A stretch of 64,000 nucleotides of DNA from DATDCV01 sp036524155 (GCA_036524155.1 DATDCV010000506.1:1-64000), one strand, 5' to 3'; positions 35,258 through 44,412 are shown, counted from the stretch's first letter. A program made the numbers and translations. The notes: generated from the sequence alone by a model not told the origin.

Positions 35258-36169
35258 ATGTCTGAGCCATCCAGCGTGAGTCCGCCCCGAACCGCCAAGA
35301 AAAGGCGGAGCGGGGAGACGTCAGTCCCAACACGGCCCAACAGCGAGGCGCAGCCGTTTCTCAAGTGGGCCGGCGGAAAGGGGCAATTGCTCGCACAATT
35401 CGACCGGTTTCTCCCAGAGTCCATCGACCGCTACCTCGAGCCGTTTGTGGGCGGCGGGGCGGTGTTTTTTCACCTGAAGCAGCGATTCCCTGGAATGCGC
35501 GCCTTTCTTCGCGATAATAATTCGGAGCTCGTCAACGTTTACGCGGCTGTCCGTGATTTCCCAGAGGAACTCATGCGCCAACTTGACGCCCACCTCGAGC
35601 GGTACCGTGCCGACCGGGAGGGCTATTACTACTTTGTCCGCAGCCAGCACCACCTTCCGCTCACCCAGATCGTGGAACGCGCCGCACGGATGATTTTCCT
35701 CAACAAAACCTGTTTTAATGGCCTGTACCGCGTCAACGGCCGTGGGGAGTTCAACGTGCCAATTGGCTCACACACGAACCCTGCACTCTACGACCGCGCA
35801 AACATTCTTGCGACGAGCGCCGCCCTGCGCGACGTGCAGTTGGCCACGCAAGACTTCCGCGATACCATGAACGAGGCTCGCCCCGGTGATTTCGTCTATA
35901 TCGATCCCCCGTACGTACCCGTTTCCCGAACCGCGAGCTTCACATCGTACACCAAAGAGGATTTCGGGCAGGAGGAGCAGCGCGAACTTGCCGCACTTTG
36001 CGCAGACCTCGCCCGGCGCGGTGTTCGTTTCATGCTTTCCAACTCCGACATCGTTTTCGTCCGTAGATTGTACGGGAACTTCACTATCAATACCGTGCGC
36101 GCTCGCCGCGCCATCAACTGTAACGGCTCGAAGCGAGGCCATGTGAACGAAGTGGTGGTAACCAACTGA
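35258..36169 (+). CDS. Dam-family (D12 class) DNA adenine N6-methyltransferase
   Basis: A 303-residue enzyme starting at ATG 35258. Motif I, F-L-K-W-A-G-G-K-G (34-42), binds S-adenosylmethionine; motif IV, D216-P-P-Y219, is the catalytic site; N-P-ending and F-N-V-P-I-G between them fit the Dam/D12 class. This class usually methylates adenine in GATC or related sites; the target here is not known. A 30-residue charged N-terminal extension is unusual. The gene for an EVE-like/PD-(D/E)XK protein starts 10 bases after its stop, which makes the two a candidate restriction-modification pair rather than a housekeeping Dam. Confidence 0.9.
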   Translation: MSEPSSVSPPRTAKKRRSGETSVPTRPNSEAQPFLKWAGGKGQLLAQFDRFLPESIDRYLEPFVGGGAVFFHLKQRFPGMRAFLRDNNSELVNVYAAVRDFPEELMRQLDAHLERYRADREGYYYFVRSQHHLPLTQIVERAARMIFLNKTCFNGLYRVNGRGEFNVPIGSHTNPALYDRANILATSAALRDVQLATQDFRDTMNEARPGDFVYIDPPYVPVSRTASFTSYTKEDFGQEEQRELAALCADLARRGVRFMLSNSDIVFVRRLYGNFTINTVRARRAINCNGSKRGHVNEVVVTN

Positions 36170-36179
36170 TCAAGCTCCG

Positions 36180-37331
36180 ATGGCTGGGTACCTGATGAAC
36201 CTGGATAACCTGGAATCCCTCCGACTCTATATGAGGGCTGGAGTTTACGGGACCGTGCTGTCTCAACCCAACCGCCAGTGGCTGAAACACCATGAAGCCA
36301 CGTTCGCCGACTACGTGACGATGAAGGCCGGGGACAACATATATTTCTTCATTGATCGGAAGATCTACGGCATCGGCCAGTTGGTGAACCTCGGCGGCGA
36401 CTGCAAGTTTCTGAATTTCAAGGACGCCTGCACTCCTCAGGCCTTCACCTATGACGCTGTGAAGGCGGAATTGCTCTGGGACGAAGGGATCCTGAGCGCG
36501 AATCAGCGATGGATATGCGCATTCCGGCCATCTCCGCACTTCTTCCGGCGTGGGCTCGACATGGATGACATGTTGGCCTCGAACCCTTCAGCCTTCCGGA
36601 CGCTTCGGGCCTTCTGGAAAGTCTCGTTTATTAAGCTTGACGACAACGAAAACCAGGCCTTTAAGGACGCTCTCCTCAAGCTCAATCAAGACGCGTTGCT
36701 GGCGCCGGATGCGGACCATGTGTTCGGAACTGAGTGGCAAAGCCAACACGCGGCGCTGCACGCCCGAGTTCAAAGCTCGGATTACAGGCTGAAAGTCGCG
36801 CCGATGCTCGCTGCCTGCGCCGACGGCGACCGTCTGCGGCACGAGATGGCAGTGGAAGCGGGTCTCCTGTACCAACTGGCATATTCGGATCCTCCGACGG
36901 AGGGGCTGTTCGGCAGTTGGGGGTTTTTGCACCACCAAGTGGTCGCCTCCCCGTTTAAACCCATAGATTACATGGACAGGATGGATCTGTTTGGCTACGC
37001 CTTCATTCCCGCGTTTGAGCCCACAAAGTCAAGGTTCCTGGTCGGCGAAATCAAGAAGGACGCCGGAACTACAGCAGATCTCGAGCAACTGCTGAAATAC
37101 GTGGATTGGGTGAAGGATGAGTACGCTTTCGGTGATTACGGCATGATCAAAGCATACCTGATAGCCCATGACTTTGAGGGCTCGGTAATCGAAGGCCGGA
37201 AGGAAATTGCGACCCGGAGGTATATTGTTGGCCGAAGACCAGCCAAGTCGTGCGAGTGGTCGGATCTTTCTTTGGTGAAGTATGCGTATGACCCCGAGCA
37301 ACAACGCCTGGCATTCACGATTGCCGAATAG
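36180..37331 (+). CDS. Putative restriction endonuclease: EVE-like domain plus PD-(D/E)XK-like core
   Basis: A 383-residue protein. Residues about 10-75 (L-Y-M-R-A-G-V-Y-G, M-K-A-G-D-N-I-Y-F-F-I-D-R-K-I-Y-G-I-G-Q-L-V) resemble EVE/PUA-like domains, which in other nucleases read modified bases. Residues about 262-345 look like a PD-(D/E)XK nuclease: D269 in M-D-L-F-G-Y, then R-F-L-V-G-E290-I-K292-K, followed by a helix (D-L-E-Q-L-L-K-Y-V-D-W-V-K) and a strand (M-I-K-A-Y-L-I-A). Ten bases separate it from the methylase. I recognise no known restriction-enzyme family, so the role rests on motif and position. ATG 36180 is used; ATG 36195 is also possible. Confidence 0.6.
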   Translation: MAGYLMNLDNLESLRLYMRAGVYGTVLSQPNRQWLKHHEATFADYVTMKAGDNIYFFIDRKIYGIGQLVNLGGDCKFLNFKDACTPQAFTYDAVKAELLWDEGILSANQRWICAFRPSPHFFRRGLDMDDMLASNPSAFRTLRAFWKVSFIKLDDNENQAFKDALLKLNQDALLAPDADHVFGTEWQSQHAALHARVQSSDYRLKVAPMLAACADGDRLRHEMAVEAGLLYQLAYSDPPTEGLFGSWGFLHHQVVASPFKPIDYMDRMDLFGYAFIPAFEPTKSRFLVGEIKKDAGTTADLEQLLKYVDWVKDEYAFGDYGMIKAYLIAHDFEGSVIEGRKEIATRRYIVGRRPAKSCEWSDLSLVKYAYDPEQQRLAFTIAE

Positions 37332-37685
37332 TCTGAACCAGTGGCTAGCGGAGATTTACCTGAGCGTGTCAAAGTGAACCTTCCAGCGGGGGCGAAAAGG
37401 GTAAAGCCCTTGGCGCCTTTTCCGAAAACGCCCGTTTTCGGCCAGCCTCGGAGCGGGGCGAAACATCACCCCGCTCATGAAAACAGCAAAAGGAAAAAGG
37501 GGCTCACACATAACGTCGCTAGACTCCCGGGCTGGATAGACTGCTCGGGAGGATGAACGACCGCGAGCTCGGCAAACGAATAGATTGCTCAGATTCGGCA
37601 GTGCGGTTGCGGCGGGGGCGGAGGCGAGTTGAACCGTTGAGACGCGGAAGTTTACGCAAAGGTGTGAATCTGATAATTCTCCGGC
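37332..37685. other. Intergenic region after the nuclease gene
   Basis: A 354-base stretch without a convincing gene. A G-rich segment (37385-37500) has small self-complementary parts such as GAAAACG-CCC-GTTTTC (37424-37439). A 48-codon frame from ATG 37554 begins N-D-R-E-L-G-K-R-I and turns arginine-rich; it may be the start of a lost gene but I recognise no family. Confidence 0.4.
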
Positions 37686-38198
37686 ATGGCACGCAATGAG
37701 CCATCCGATAGTTTGCCCTTAGCCGACGTCCTGCGCGCGGCGAACGATTTGGTGACCGCGGGGCTGATTAAGGACTGGGCGCTCGGCGGCGCGCTCGCGG
37801 CGATTTACTACGTCGAACCGTTCACCACCTACGACGCCGACATTTTTTTCATCCCGAAGGATAATGGCCTGGCTTCGGGCATTCCCGCCATTTACGCGCA
37901 CCTGCAGGCACAGGGCTGGGAAGTCGAACGCGAACACCTGTTGGTGCGTGGATTCCCTGTGCAATTCCTCGCCGCCAGCGGTTTGACCGAGGAAGCAGTG
38001 CGCGAGGCCGAGCGCATTGATTATGAAGGCGTCCCCGCCAAAGTTTTCCGGGCCGAACACATTGTGGCCATCGCCGCCCGCGTGGGCCGCGCCAAGGACA
38101 AGGCGCGCATTGAGCAGTTACTCCAGCAGGCCGACCTGGACCAAAGCCGCTTGGAACATATCCTGCAACGGCATAAACTGAAACTGCCGAAGCCATGA
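37686..38198 (+). CDS. Nucleotidyltransferase-fold protein (DUF6036/AbiEii-like)
   Basis: A 170-residue protein with the start of a minimal nucleotidyltransferase: W-A-L-G34-G35-A-L-A-A-I, then T-T-Y-D50-A-D52-I-F-F, the metal-binding D-x-D. Such proteins occur as halves of toxin-antitoxin or phage-defence pairs, where the toxin transfers nucleotides to tRNA or another target. Here the downstream partner overlaps by ATGA, a typical toxin-antitoxin arrangement. The C-terminal part is helical (D-K-A-R-I-E-Q-L-L-Q-Q-A). Which of the two is toxic cannot be told. It lies next to the defence cluster but is separated from it by 354 bases. Confidence 0.75.
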   Translation: MARNEPSDSLPLADVLRAANDLVTAGLIKDWALGGALAAIYYVEPFTTYDADIFFIPKDNGLASGIPAIYAHLQAQGWEVEREHLLVRGFPVQFLAASGLTEEAVREAERIDYEGVPAKVFRAEHIVAIAARVGRAKDKARIEQLLQQADLDQSRLEHILQRHKLKLPKP

Positions 38199-38353
38199 AC
38201 GCCGAAATGCGACAGAAACTGGCGCGCGAACCGTTTGCGGAAAAGATCCGCAAAGTGGCGCAACTCATTCGCCTGGCCAAAACCTTCCCGCGGCGTCCAC
38301 GATTAACCCGGTCGCGCCCTCACACAAACGGGGCAAAAGGGGTTCACCCCTAG
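38195..38353 (+). CDS. Small partner protein of the nucleotidyltransferase
   Basis: A 52-residue frame overlapping the previous stop by ATGA. It reads M-N-A-E-M-R-Q-K-L-A-R-E-P-F-A-E-K-I-R-K-V-A-Q-L-I-R-L, the sort of short amphipathic helical protein usually found after DUF6036-like genes. The last 15 codons run into the dispersed repeat at 38332, so the native C terminus was probably replaced by repeat DNA. Either an antitoxin-like partner or a translationally coupled accessory protein. Confidence 0.55.
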   Translation: MNAEMRQKLAREPFAEKIRKVAQLIRLAKTFPRRPRLTRSRPHTNGAKGVHP

Positions 38354-38402
38354 CCTGGTTCATTTTCCTCCTGAACTTGCGGTTTGGCGGATGGACGGCA
38401 CC
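38332..38402. repeat. Dispersed 70-base repeat, copy B
   Basis: Close match to 19654-19727, beginning GGCAAAAGGGGTTCACCCC and ending TTGGCGGATGGACGGCACC. It forms the 3' end of the minus-strand gene fragment at 38360 and overlaps the end of the small plus-strand gene before it. Confidence 0.75.
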
Positions 38403-38593
38403 ACGACCTCTACCTGGCGGGTCTCTCCAGGCTGGATTTCGACTGTTTGCACGTGAGAACCGAAACTGCTCTCCGAAGCGGTCGATTTGCGCCAGACAAC
38501 GATGTCCAGGCTGCCGGTGGGAACTTGCGGGAAAATGAAACGGCCGTTTTCATCCGTCGTCGTTCGGTACGCGGGGTATTCTAGATCCATCAT
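38360..38593 (-). pseudogene. Carboxypeptidase-regulatory-like domain fragment
   Basis: A 77-residue frame reads Y-R-T-T-T-D-E-N-G-R-F-I-F-P-Q-V-P-T-G-S-L-D-I-V-V-W, then V-Q-T-V-E-I-Q-P-G-E-T-R-Q-V-E-V. This is the second half of a CarboxypepD_reg-like beta-sandwich; the first strands and any signal peptide are missing. It begins seven bases after the stop of the NHL gene and ends in the dispersed repeat. Most likely the 3' end of a larger secreted protein left after a rearrangement. Confidence 0.65.
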
Positions 38594-38599
38594 TGAGGA

Positions 38600-41263
38600 T
38601 CAGGGCGCAGTGGCGCGATAGAAGCGGGCCTGGAGGGCGGCGTGGGTGTCGGTGAAGGTCCATTTACCGGTGGCCTCGGCGGGGTGGGTGGATACGGTTT
38701 GCCAGGTGACCGGTTCGGCGAGGCTGGTTGTAGTTTGGAGGCTGTAGAAAGCTCCGGGAGCGGCAGACATGAACAAGCTCACCGTGCCGTCAGGGTTTAG
38801 GCAAGCTTGCAGCCGAGGCAGCGCTACGGTGACAGTGGCCACGTAGCTGGTGACACTGCCATAGGCGTTCATGATTATCACATCATAATCGCAGGCATTG
38901 GCGAGCGTGACATTGTTCAGAGCCAGGTTGGGGCCGGGAGCCGGCAGCATGCGCACGCGATGGTTGCCGGAATCAGCAAAGAACAGGTTACCCTGGGGGT
39001 CCATGGCCAGGCCACCGGGGTAGCAGATGCTGGCGTTAGTTGGCGCGTTATTGTTGGCATATCCGAGGTTGCCGTCGCCTACTACGGTAGTGATGATGCC
39101 GTTGGTATCGACCTTACGAATACGTTGGTTTTCGGAATCGGAAATGAACAGGTTGCCCTCGCGATCCACCAGCACCCTGGCAGGTCCCCACAAGTTGGCG
39201 GACGTCGCCGGACCGTCGTCGCCGCCGTAGGTTCCGAGATCTGGCGGACTGGGGCCAACGCCGGCGACAGTGCCGATGATGCCATTGGTGTCCACGCTGC
39301 GGATCCGGTTGTTGAAGTAGTCCGCAATGAGCACATTGCCGGTGCCATCCAGAGCAATGCCGACCGGGTTGTATAGAGTGGAATTGGTGGCCGCGTCGCC
39401 ATCGCCGGAGTAACCGCGGCCGGCGTTGCCGGCAATCGTCGTAAGAATGCCGTTGGTGTCTACCCGGAAGACCCGGTTGATGTTGCCATCCGCGATCAAC
39501 AGGTTGCCGCCGGCATCCAGCGCCACGTCGTCGGGAAAATCCAATGGCGCGTTCGTTGCCGGTTGGCCGCTCACCGGCACACTGCCGAACCCGGTGCCAG
39601 CCACCGTGGCGATGATCCCGTTGGTATTCACCTGGCGGATGCGGTGATTGTTGACGTCCGCAATGAACAGGTTGCCGGCAGGGTCCACGGCCACACCTGC
39701 GGGCGAATACAGGCTGGTATTGGTAGCGGCAACACCGTCGCCGGAGTATCCGGAATTGGTGTTGCCGGCTACGGTGGTAATGAGGCCGTCCGGGCTGACC
39801 TTTCGGACGCGGTCGTTTCGGCTTTCCGCAATGAACAGATTACCCAGGGAGTCAAACGCCAGGCCGAAGGGAGTCGCCAAGGTAGCTTTGGTGGCTGGAC
39901 CGCCATCGCCCCCGAAAGATCCGAACCCGGTGCCCGCCACGGTACTAATCAAGCCGTCGGGCGTCACTTTGCGGATCCGGTTGTTACCGGCATCGGCGAT
40001 GAACAGGTTCCCAGCGCCGTCGAGGGCAACGCCGGACGGCCCGCTAAACGTCGCGTTGGTAGCGGCACCGCCATCGCCAGAAAAACCGTAGGTGCTCTTG
40101 CCGGCGACGAGGGTCGTGGCACCATTGGTGGCAACGCGCCATACCCGCTCGCCGCTCTCGTCCGCGACGACGAAGTTGCCGAGCGCATCCAGGCAAAAGC
40201 CAACCATGCTGGAGACGCTGGCACTGGCTGCAAGGCTAGTGATGATGCCGTTGGTGATCCGGCGAATGCGGTTGTTGCCCTCGTCCAGGATGAATATGGC
40301 GCCGGCAGAATCCACAGCCACACCGACGGGGCTGCTGAGGCTGGCATTGGTCGCCCATCCGCGGTCACCTGAATAACCGGAGTTTCCGTTGCCGGCTATG
40401 GTGGTGATGATTCCGTTTGCATCTACCTTTCGGATGCGATCATTGTAGTTATCAGCGATAAAGAGGTTCCCCTCGGAATCCAGGGCCACTCCCGCGGGCC
40501 GGTTCAACCCCGCGTCGACCGCCGGGCCGCCATCACCGGAGTAGGTGCCGTAATAAATCGAGCCGAAATGGACAGTTGCCCCGTTGCCCGCGACGGTGGT
40601 GATGATCCCATTCGTATCTACCTTCCGCACGCGATGGTTATAGCTATCCGCGATGAACACCGTCCCATCACCGCTTACCGCGACGCCTGCCGGTAGATAC
40701 AGGCTGGCATTGGTAGCCGGGCCGCCGTCACCGGAATAAGCCCCACGGAACGTGCTGGCGAGCAAACCATTTCCTGCCACGGTGGTGATGGCGCCATTGG
40801 TGTCGAGGCGGCGAACCCGATTATTGTACCAGTCAGCAATGAACAACCGGCCGTTTGCGTCGGTGGCCAGCGCGCGAGGCATAAAGAGGACCGCATTGGT
40901 CGCCACACCGCCATCACCACAGCCACCGCCGGCAACCGTGGTAATAACGCGCGGAACGTTGGTCCCATTACAGCGCCACTGGTAAGTGAAGGGGCCGGGG
41001 CCGGAGGCCACGACTGTCAGGGTGGTGCGGCCTCCGCTGATTACCGTTTGACTGATCGGCTGGAGGATGATGGTGGGAGCAGTCTGGGCCACGACGTGAC
41101 CGGTCAGGAGCAGAGTGACAAATGCAGCCGTAATTCTCCAGTTGCCGCTCAGGCAACCTTCCTTTTCGGGACGGTCTTCTACGTGCCCGCTACCTTTCAA
41201 CGCTGTCGAGCTTAGAAAGCCATTTGGTTCCCGCAAAGACATTTCGCCGTTGAGAACGCGCAT
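38600..41263 (-). CDS. Secreted Ig-like and NHL-repeat beta-propeller protein
   Basis: An 887-residue exported protein. The signal peptide core is A-A-F-V-T-L-L-L-T-G-H-V-V-A-Q, preceded by an unusually long 45-residue N-terminal part, so ATG 41242 or a later start may be used instead. Residues about 62-110 resemble the first half of an Ig-like domain (I-I-L-Q-P-I-S-Q-T-V, F-T-Y-Q-W-R-C-N-G-T). Then come about twelve NHL-type repeats of 52-60 residues: G-V-A-x-D-x-x-G-N-L-F-I-A-D-x-x-N-x-R-I-R-K-V-x-T-N-G-I-I-T-T-V-A-G. The chain ends with the module S-L-Q-T-T-T-S-L...W-Q-T-V...R-F-Y-R-A-T-A-P. Probably a surface or extracellular binding protein. Confidence 0.85.
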   Translation of the reverse strand: MRVLNGEMSLREPNGFLSSTALKGSGHVEDRPEKEGCLSGNWRITAAFVTLLLTGHVVAQTAPTIILQPISQTVISGGRTTLTVVASGPGPFTYQWRCNGTNVPRVITTVAGGGCGDGGVATNAVLFMPRALATDANGRLFIADWYNNRVRRLDTNGAITTVAGNGLLASTFRGAYSGDGGPATNASLYLPAGVAVSGDGTVFIADSYNHRVRKVDTNGIITTVAGNGATVHFGSIYYGTYSGDGGPAVDAGLNRPAGVALDSEGNLFIADNYNDRIRKVDANGIITTIAGNGNSGYSGDRGWATNASLSSPVGVAVDSAGAIFILDEGNNRIRRITNGIITSLAASASVSSMVGFCLDALGNFVVADESGERVWRVATNGATTLVAGKSTYGFSGDGGAATNATFSGPSGVALDGAGNLFIADAGNNRIRKVTPDGLISTVAGTGFGSFGGDGGPATKATLATPFGLAFDSLGNLFIAESRNDRVRKVSPDGLITTVAGNTNSGYSGDGVAATNTSLYSPAGVAVDPAGNLFIADVNNHRIRQVNTNGIIATVAGTGFGSVPVSGQPATNAPLDFPDDVALDAGGNLLIADGNINRVFRVDTNGILTTIAGNAGRGYSGDGDAATNSTLYNPVGIALDGTGNVLIADYFNNRIRSVDTNGIIGTVAGVGPSPPDLGTYGGDDGPATSANLWGPARVLVDREGNLFISDSENQRIRKVDTNGIITTVVGDGNLGYANNNAPTNASICYPGGLAMDPQGNLFFADSGNHRVRMLPAPGPNLALNNVTLANACDYDVIIMNAYGSVTSYVATVTVALPRLQACLNPDGTVSLFMSAAPGAFYSLQTTTSLAEPVTWQTVSTHPAEATGKWTFTDTHAALQARFYRATAP

Positions 41264-41366
41264 TTGATCGCTCGCGGCACCCCTTCGCCTGCATCGGTTG
41301 TACTTGAACTTTTTCTAATGCATGCATTTAGCTTGAGTTGCGGCGTGGCCGGACTATTTTCATGAT

Positions 41367-42233
41367 GTGATCCCTGTGGTTCTCAAGCCGGGCTTCCCGA
41401 AAAAGGGATCGCCCGGAAGTGTCACCTGCGCGCAGGCAAGAGCCTTCACGTTAATCGAGCTCCTGGTCGTTATCGCTATTATTGCGATTTTGGCAGCGAT
41501 GCTCCTTCCCGCGCTGTCCCGCATGAAAGAGAAGGGCAAGCAGACCAGTTGCTTGAATAACCTGCGCCAGATGGGCCTGGCCGCATTCCTGTATGCTCAC
41601 GACAACCAGGATAAGCTTCCGCCGCCGGAGTTTGATCCGGACCGCATTCCGGGCTCCAATCCGTGGCGCGGGTATTTGCTCTTTTGGGATCCGGGGAAAA
41701 TGGGGCAGCCCGCTCGTTCGGAAGCGGCGGTGAATCTGGGGCTTCTTTACGTCGGGAATTATCTGCGGGCTCCACTGATCTACTACTGTCCCAGCCTCAG
41801 ACACGCGCCCGGACTAAGAGTTGTTTTTGAGAAGAAGTATTTTGAAAGTCCCACCGTTCCGTGGCCGATGTACTCCGTCGACGGCCAGGTGAATACGACC
41901 TACACCTATTTCCCGCAAACGGATGTGCTCTCGATCCGCGGGGATGAAGCGAGCCTGGGCTGGACGCAAGTAGCCAACAAGCAGACGCAGTTGAGCGCGA
42001 AACGCTCGATGATGACCGATTTGATTTATACCTGGGGCACGCTGGCCCATACCTCGGGCAAAAATCCTTTCGGCGTGAATGTGCTATGGGGAGACGGCCA
42101 CATCAATTTCTGCAAAACGCCGGCCGCATTTAATCCGACTCTTTGGGGCGGCACCGGCGCCAACCCCACAACCGAAACCCCCGGCGATAACGCAACCCAC
42201 TGGCGGACCATTGTCTCGTTCCTACGACCCTAG
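41367..42233 (+). CDS. Prepilin-type N-terminal methylation protein (pseudopilin-like)
   Basis: A 288-residue protein with a type IV prepilin signal: a 26-residue leader ending R-A, cleavage before F27, then T-L-I-E31[20 protein letters not shown]31 is the conserved +5 glutamate. The remainder is a mostly beta pseudopilin head of the kind expanded in Verrucomicrobiota and Planctomycetes, with the C-terminal W-G-D-G-H-I-N-F element. It would be processed by a prepilin peptidase and assembled by a type II secretion-like or pilus system; none of those genes lies next to it. Start is GTG 41367, since no in-frame ATG lies between it and the upstream TGA. Confidence 0.88.
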   Translation: MIPVVLKPGFPKKGSPGSVTCAQARAFTLIELLVVIAIIAILAAMLLPALSRMKEKGKQTSCLNNLRQMGLAAFLYAHDNQDKLPPPEFDPDRIPGSNPWRGYLLFWDPGKMGQPARSEAAVNLGLLYVGNYLRAPLIYYCPSLRHAPGLRVVFEKKYFESPTVPWPMYSVDGQVNTTYTYFPQTDVLSIRGDEASLGWTQVANKQTQLSAKRSMMTDLIYTWGTLAHTSGKNPFGVNVLWGDGHINFCKTPAAFNPTLWGGTGANPTTETPGDNATHWRTIVSFLRP

Positions 42234-42260
42234 CGACCGCCAGAGCCTCGGCAACCACGG

Positions 42261-42300
42261 CGCAAAAGGGGTTCACCCATAGCCCGGTTCATTTCCCTTC
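42261..42300. repeat. Dispersed repeat, partial copy C
   Basis: GCAAAAGGGGTTCACCCAT followed by AGCCCGGTTCATTTCCCTT matches the first half of the repeat at 19654 and 38332. The second, coding-derived half is absent. Confidence 0.65.
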
Positions 42301-42398
42301 CGCTTTGGTAAAACAGTTCATCCGCGCAGAAACAGGACGGAACGTGATCGGGCCGGGCCGGTCCAAAATAGCGAACTATTTACAGCACGAAACCGAGC

Positions 42399-44288
42399 AT
42401 GAAGAACGGCCTGCTGTCAGCGTGCTTGCTGATGGGCTTGAGCGTGTTGCCGGCGTTGGGGGTAGAGACCAACAGCGGACCCCATTCCATTTCGGAGCTC
42501 CGAAAGGCGATAGAATCAATCCTCAAGGAAACTAAAACGCCGGGCGCGGCCATCGCCATCGTCACGAGCAACCAGGTCGAGTGGCTGGCCGGCATCGGCA
42601 AGGCTGACGTGGCCGCCGATCTGCCGGTGACGCCGGACACGCTTTTCCGACTCGGCTCGGTTTCCAAGGGGTTTGTCGCACTGGCCGCACTGCAATTGCA
42701 GGAGGCCGGCAAGCTCAAGTTGACCGACACCGTACGGCAATGGGTGCCCGACGTGGCGTTTGTGAATCCGTGGGAAGTTACCAATCCCGTGCGGCTTGTG
42801 CACTTGATGGAACACACGTCCGGCTTCGACGACATGCACCTGCGTGAGTATGCGCTCAACGACCCGGCGATGACCTTGAACGCCGCACTGGCTTATGGGG
42901 CGTCGTCGCGCGTGTGCCGCTGGCCACCGGGCACCCGCCTGGCTTACTGCAATTCCGGTCCGGGCGTCGTGGCGGCGGTGATTGAAAAAGCTTCCGGCGA
43001 GCGTTTTGAAGATTATGTCCAGAAACACATCTTCCATCCGCTGCACATGGACGGCGCAAGTTACGTTTATACACCTGAGGTGCAACGGCGGCTGAGCAAA
43101 TTGTATCGGCCCGATGGGGTCACGCCCTATCCCTACTGGCATGTCGGCCTGCGGCCGACCGCCGGGCTGAACGCGTCAGCGCGCGACATGGTGAATTATC
43201 TTCGCTTCCTGCTTCAACGCGGCAGTCTCGACGGCACGCAAGTGTTGCAGGCTGCATCCATCGAGCGCATGGAACGGGGAGAGACAACCCCGGCGGTCAA
43301 ATTGGGCCGCGTGGTTCAATACGGTTTGTTCAATTACGAATACATCCACGGTCCTTTTGTGTTTCACGGCCACAACGGGGCCGTGATGGGCGATATCACG
43401 CAGATGGGATATTTGCCCGGCCAGGGCTGCGGCTACGTGGTGATGATCAATTCCGGAAGTTCCATTGCCGCGTGGCGGATTGCCAGCCTGGTGCGTGACT
43501 ATTTGCGAGCCCGGTTAACTCCGCCGCCGCTGCCGCCGGTGGTGCGAGTGCCCGACCAACTCAAGCAGCATTATGCCGGCTATTACCAGAACATCACCCC
43601 CATGATGCAGTGGTCCCAAGGCATAAACCGGTGGCTGAATGCCCGCACACTCACCGTCACCTCAAACGGGTTTTCGGTTAGTCTTCACGGATTCTACAAG
43701 CATCGCGTACTCCCGGTGACGGAACGGTTGTATCGCGATGAGAATGCTTCTTTGGCCACCATCGCCTTGCTGCCCGACACGGATGGACACACCTTGATTC
43801 AATGCCGCTTGGACACCTACGAGCGAATTCCGGCGCTGGAATACTGGGCGCAGATGGCTGGCATAGCCCTGGTGTGTGCGGTGGTCGTGAGCTCGTTGGT
43901 CATGGCTCCGATTTGGATGGTGAGGCGTTGGCTGGGCAAATCCCGCAATCCCGGGCCATTATCGGTGCGTCTCCTGCCGCTGGTCAGCGTCGTCCTGCTC
44001 GTAGCGTTTGCGGTGTTGCTCGGCAGCGGATTTCGCGGTTTTCTGTCGGGCAGATATATTGACGATGCCAGCGTAGGCACTCCGAACTTTCAAACGGTAA
44101 GCCTCTGGTTGGTAAGCCTGGGATTTCCGCTGACGGCTGCCGCAAGTCTGTATGTCGTGTGGCGCGAGCGGCACACACCCATGAAACGCGCGGCTTACTG
44201 GTATTCGTTCCTGGTCGCATTGACGATGGCGGCGGCGGCGGTTTATCACGGCTGGTGGGGCCTGATTGGACTGCGCCTTTGGACGTAA
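42399..44288 (+). CDS. Beta-lactamase-family serine hydrolase with C-terminal membrane domain
   Basis: A 629-residue protein with a signal peptide (residues 1-21). Residues about 35-370 are a class C beta-lactamase/DD-peptidase-like domain: S87-V-S-K90 carries the nucleophilic serine, Y183-C-N185 is the second motif and H-G-H-N-G the third (in place of K-T-G). Residues about 385-480 form a soluble linker (Lipocalin-like or DUF3471-like position), and four membrane helices follow from about 483 to 625. Such proteins act on peptidoglycan peptides, D-amino-acid substrates or esters; the exact substrate cannot be told. The catalytic domain should face the periplasm. The next gene starts 124 bases downstream on the same strand. 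Confidence 0.85.
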   Translation: MKNGLLSACLLMGLSVLPALGVETNSGPHSISELRKAIESILKETKTPGAAIAIVTSNQVEWLAGIGKADVAADLPVTPDTLFRLGSVSKGFVALAALQLQEAGKLKLTDTVRQWVPDVAFVNPWEVTNPVRLVHLMEHTSGFDDMHLREYALNDPAMTLNAALAYGASSRVCRWPPGTRLAYCNSGPGVVAAVIEKASGERFEDYVQKHIFHPLHMDGASYVYTPEVQRRLSKLYRPDGVTPYPYWHVGLRPTAGLNASARDMVNYLRFLLQRGSLDGTQVLQAASIERMERGETTPAVKLGRVVQYGLFNYEYIHGPFVFHGHNGAVMGDITQMGYLPGQGCGYVVMINSGSSIAAWRIASLVRDYLRARLTPPPLPPVVRVPDQLKQHYAGYYQNITPMMQWSQGINRWLNARTLTVTSNGFSVSLHGFYKHRVLPVTERLYRDENASLATIALLPDTDGHTLIQCRLDTYERIPALEYWAQMAGIALVCAVVVSSLVMAPIWMVRRWLGKSRNPGPLSVRLLPLVSVVLLVAFAVLLGSGFRGFLSGRYIDDASVGTPNFQTVSLWLVSLGFPLTAAASLYVVWRERHTPMKRAAYWYSFLVALTMAAAAVYHGWWGLIGLRLWT

Positions 44289-44412
44289 CAGCTCCAACAG
44301 AAACCAGAGCCTCAGTGCAAGCCACTTTTCCCGGGCCAAGGGTTGGCGCTTGACAGATCGGCCACATTGTATTCTGCTGCCCGAAGTTCAATCAGGAAGC
44401 GCAGGTTCAATT

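Noticed and set aside
38600..41263. Tandem DNA repeats, possibly a satellite
   Set aside because: They encode NHL repeats in a single open frame.
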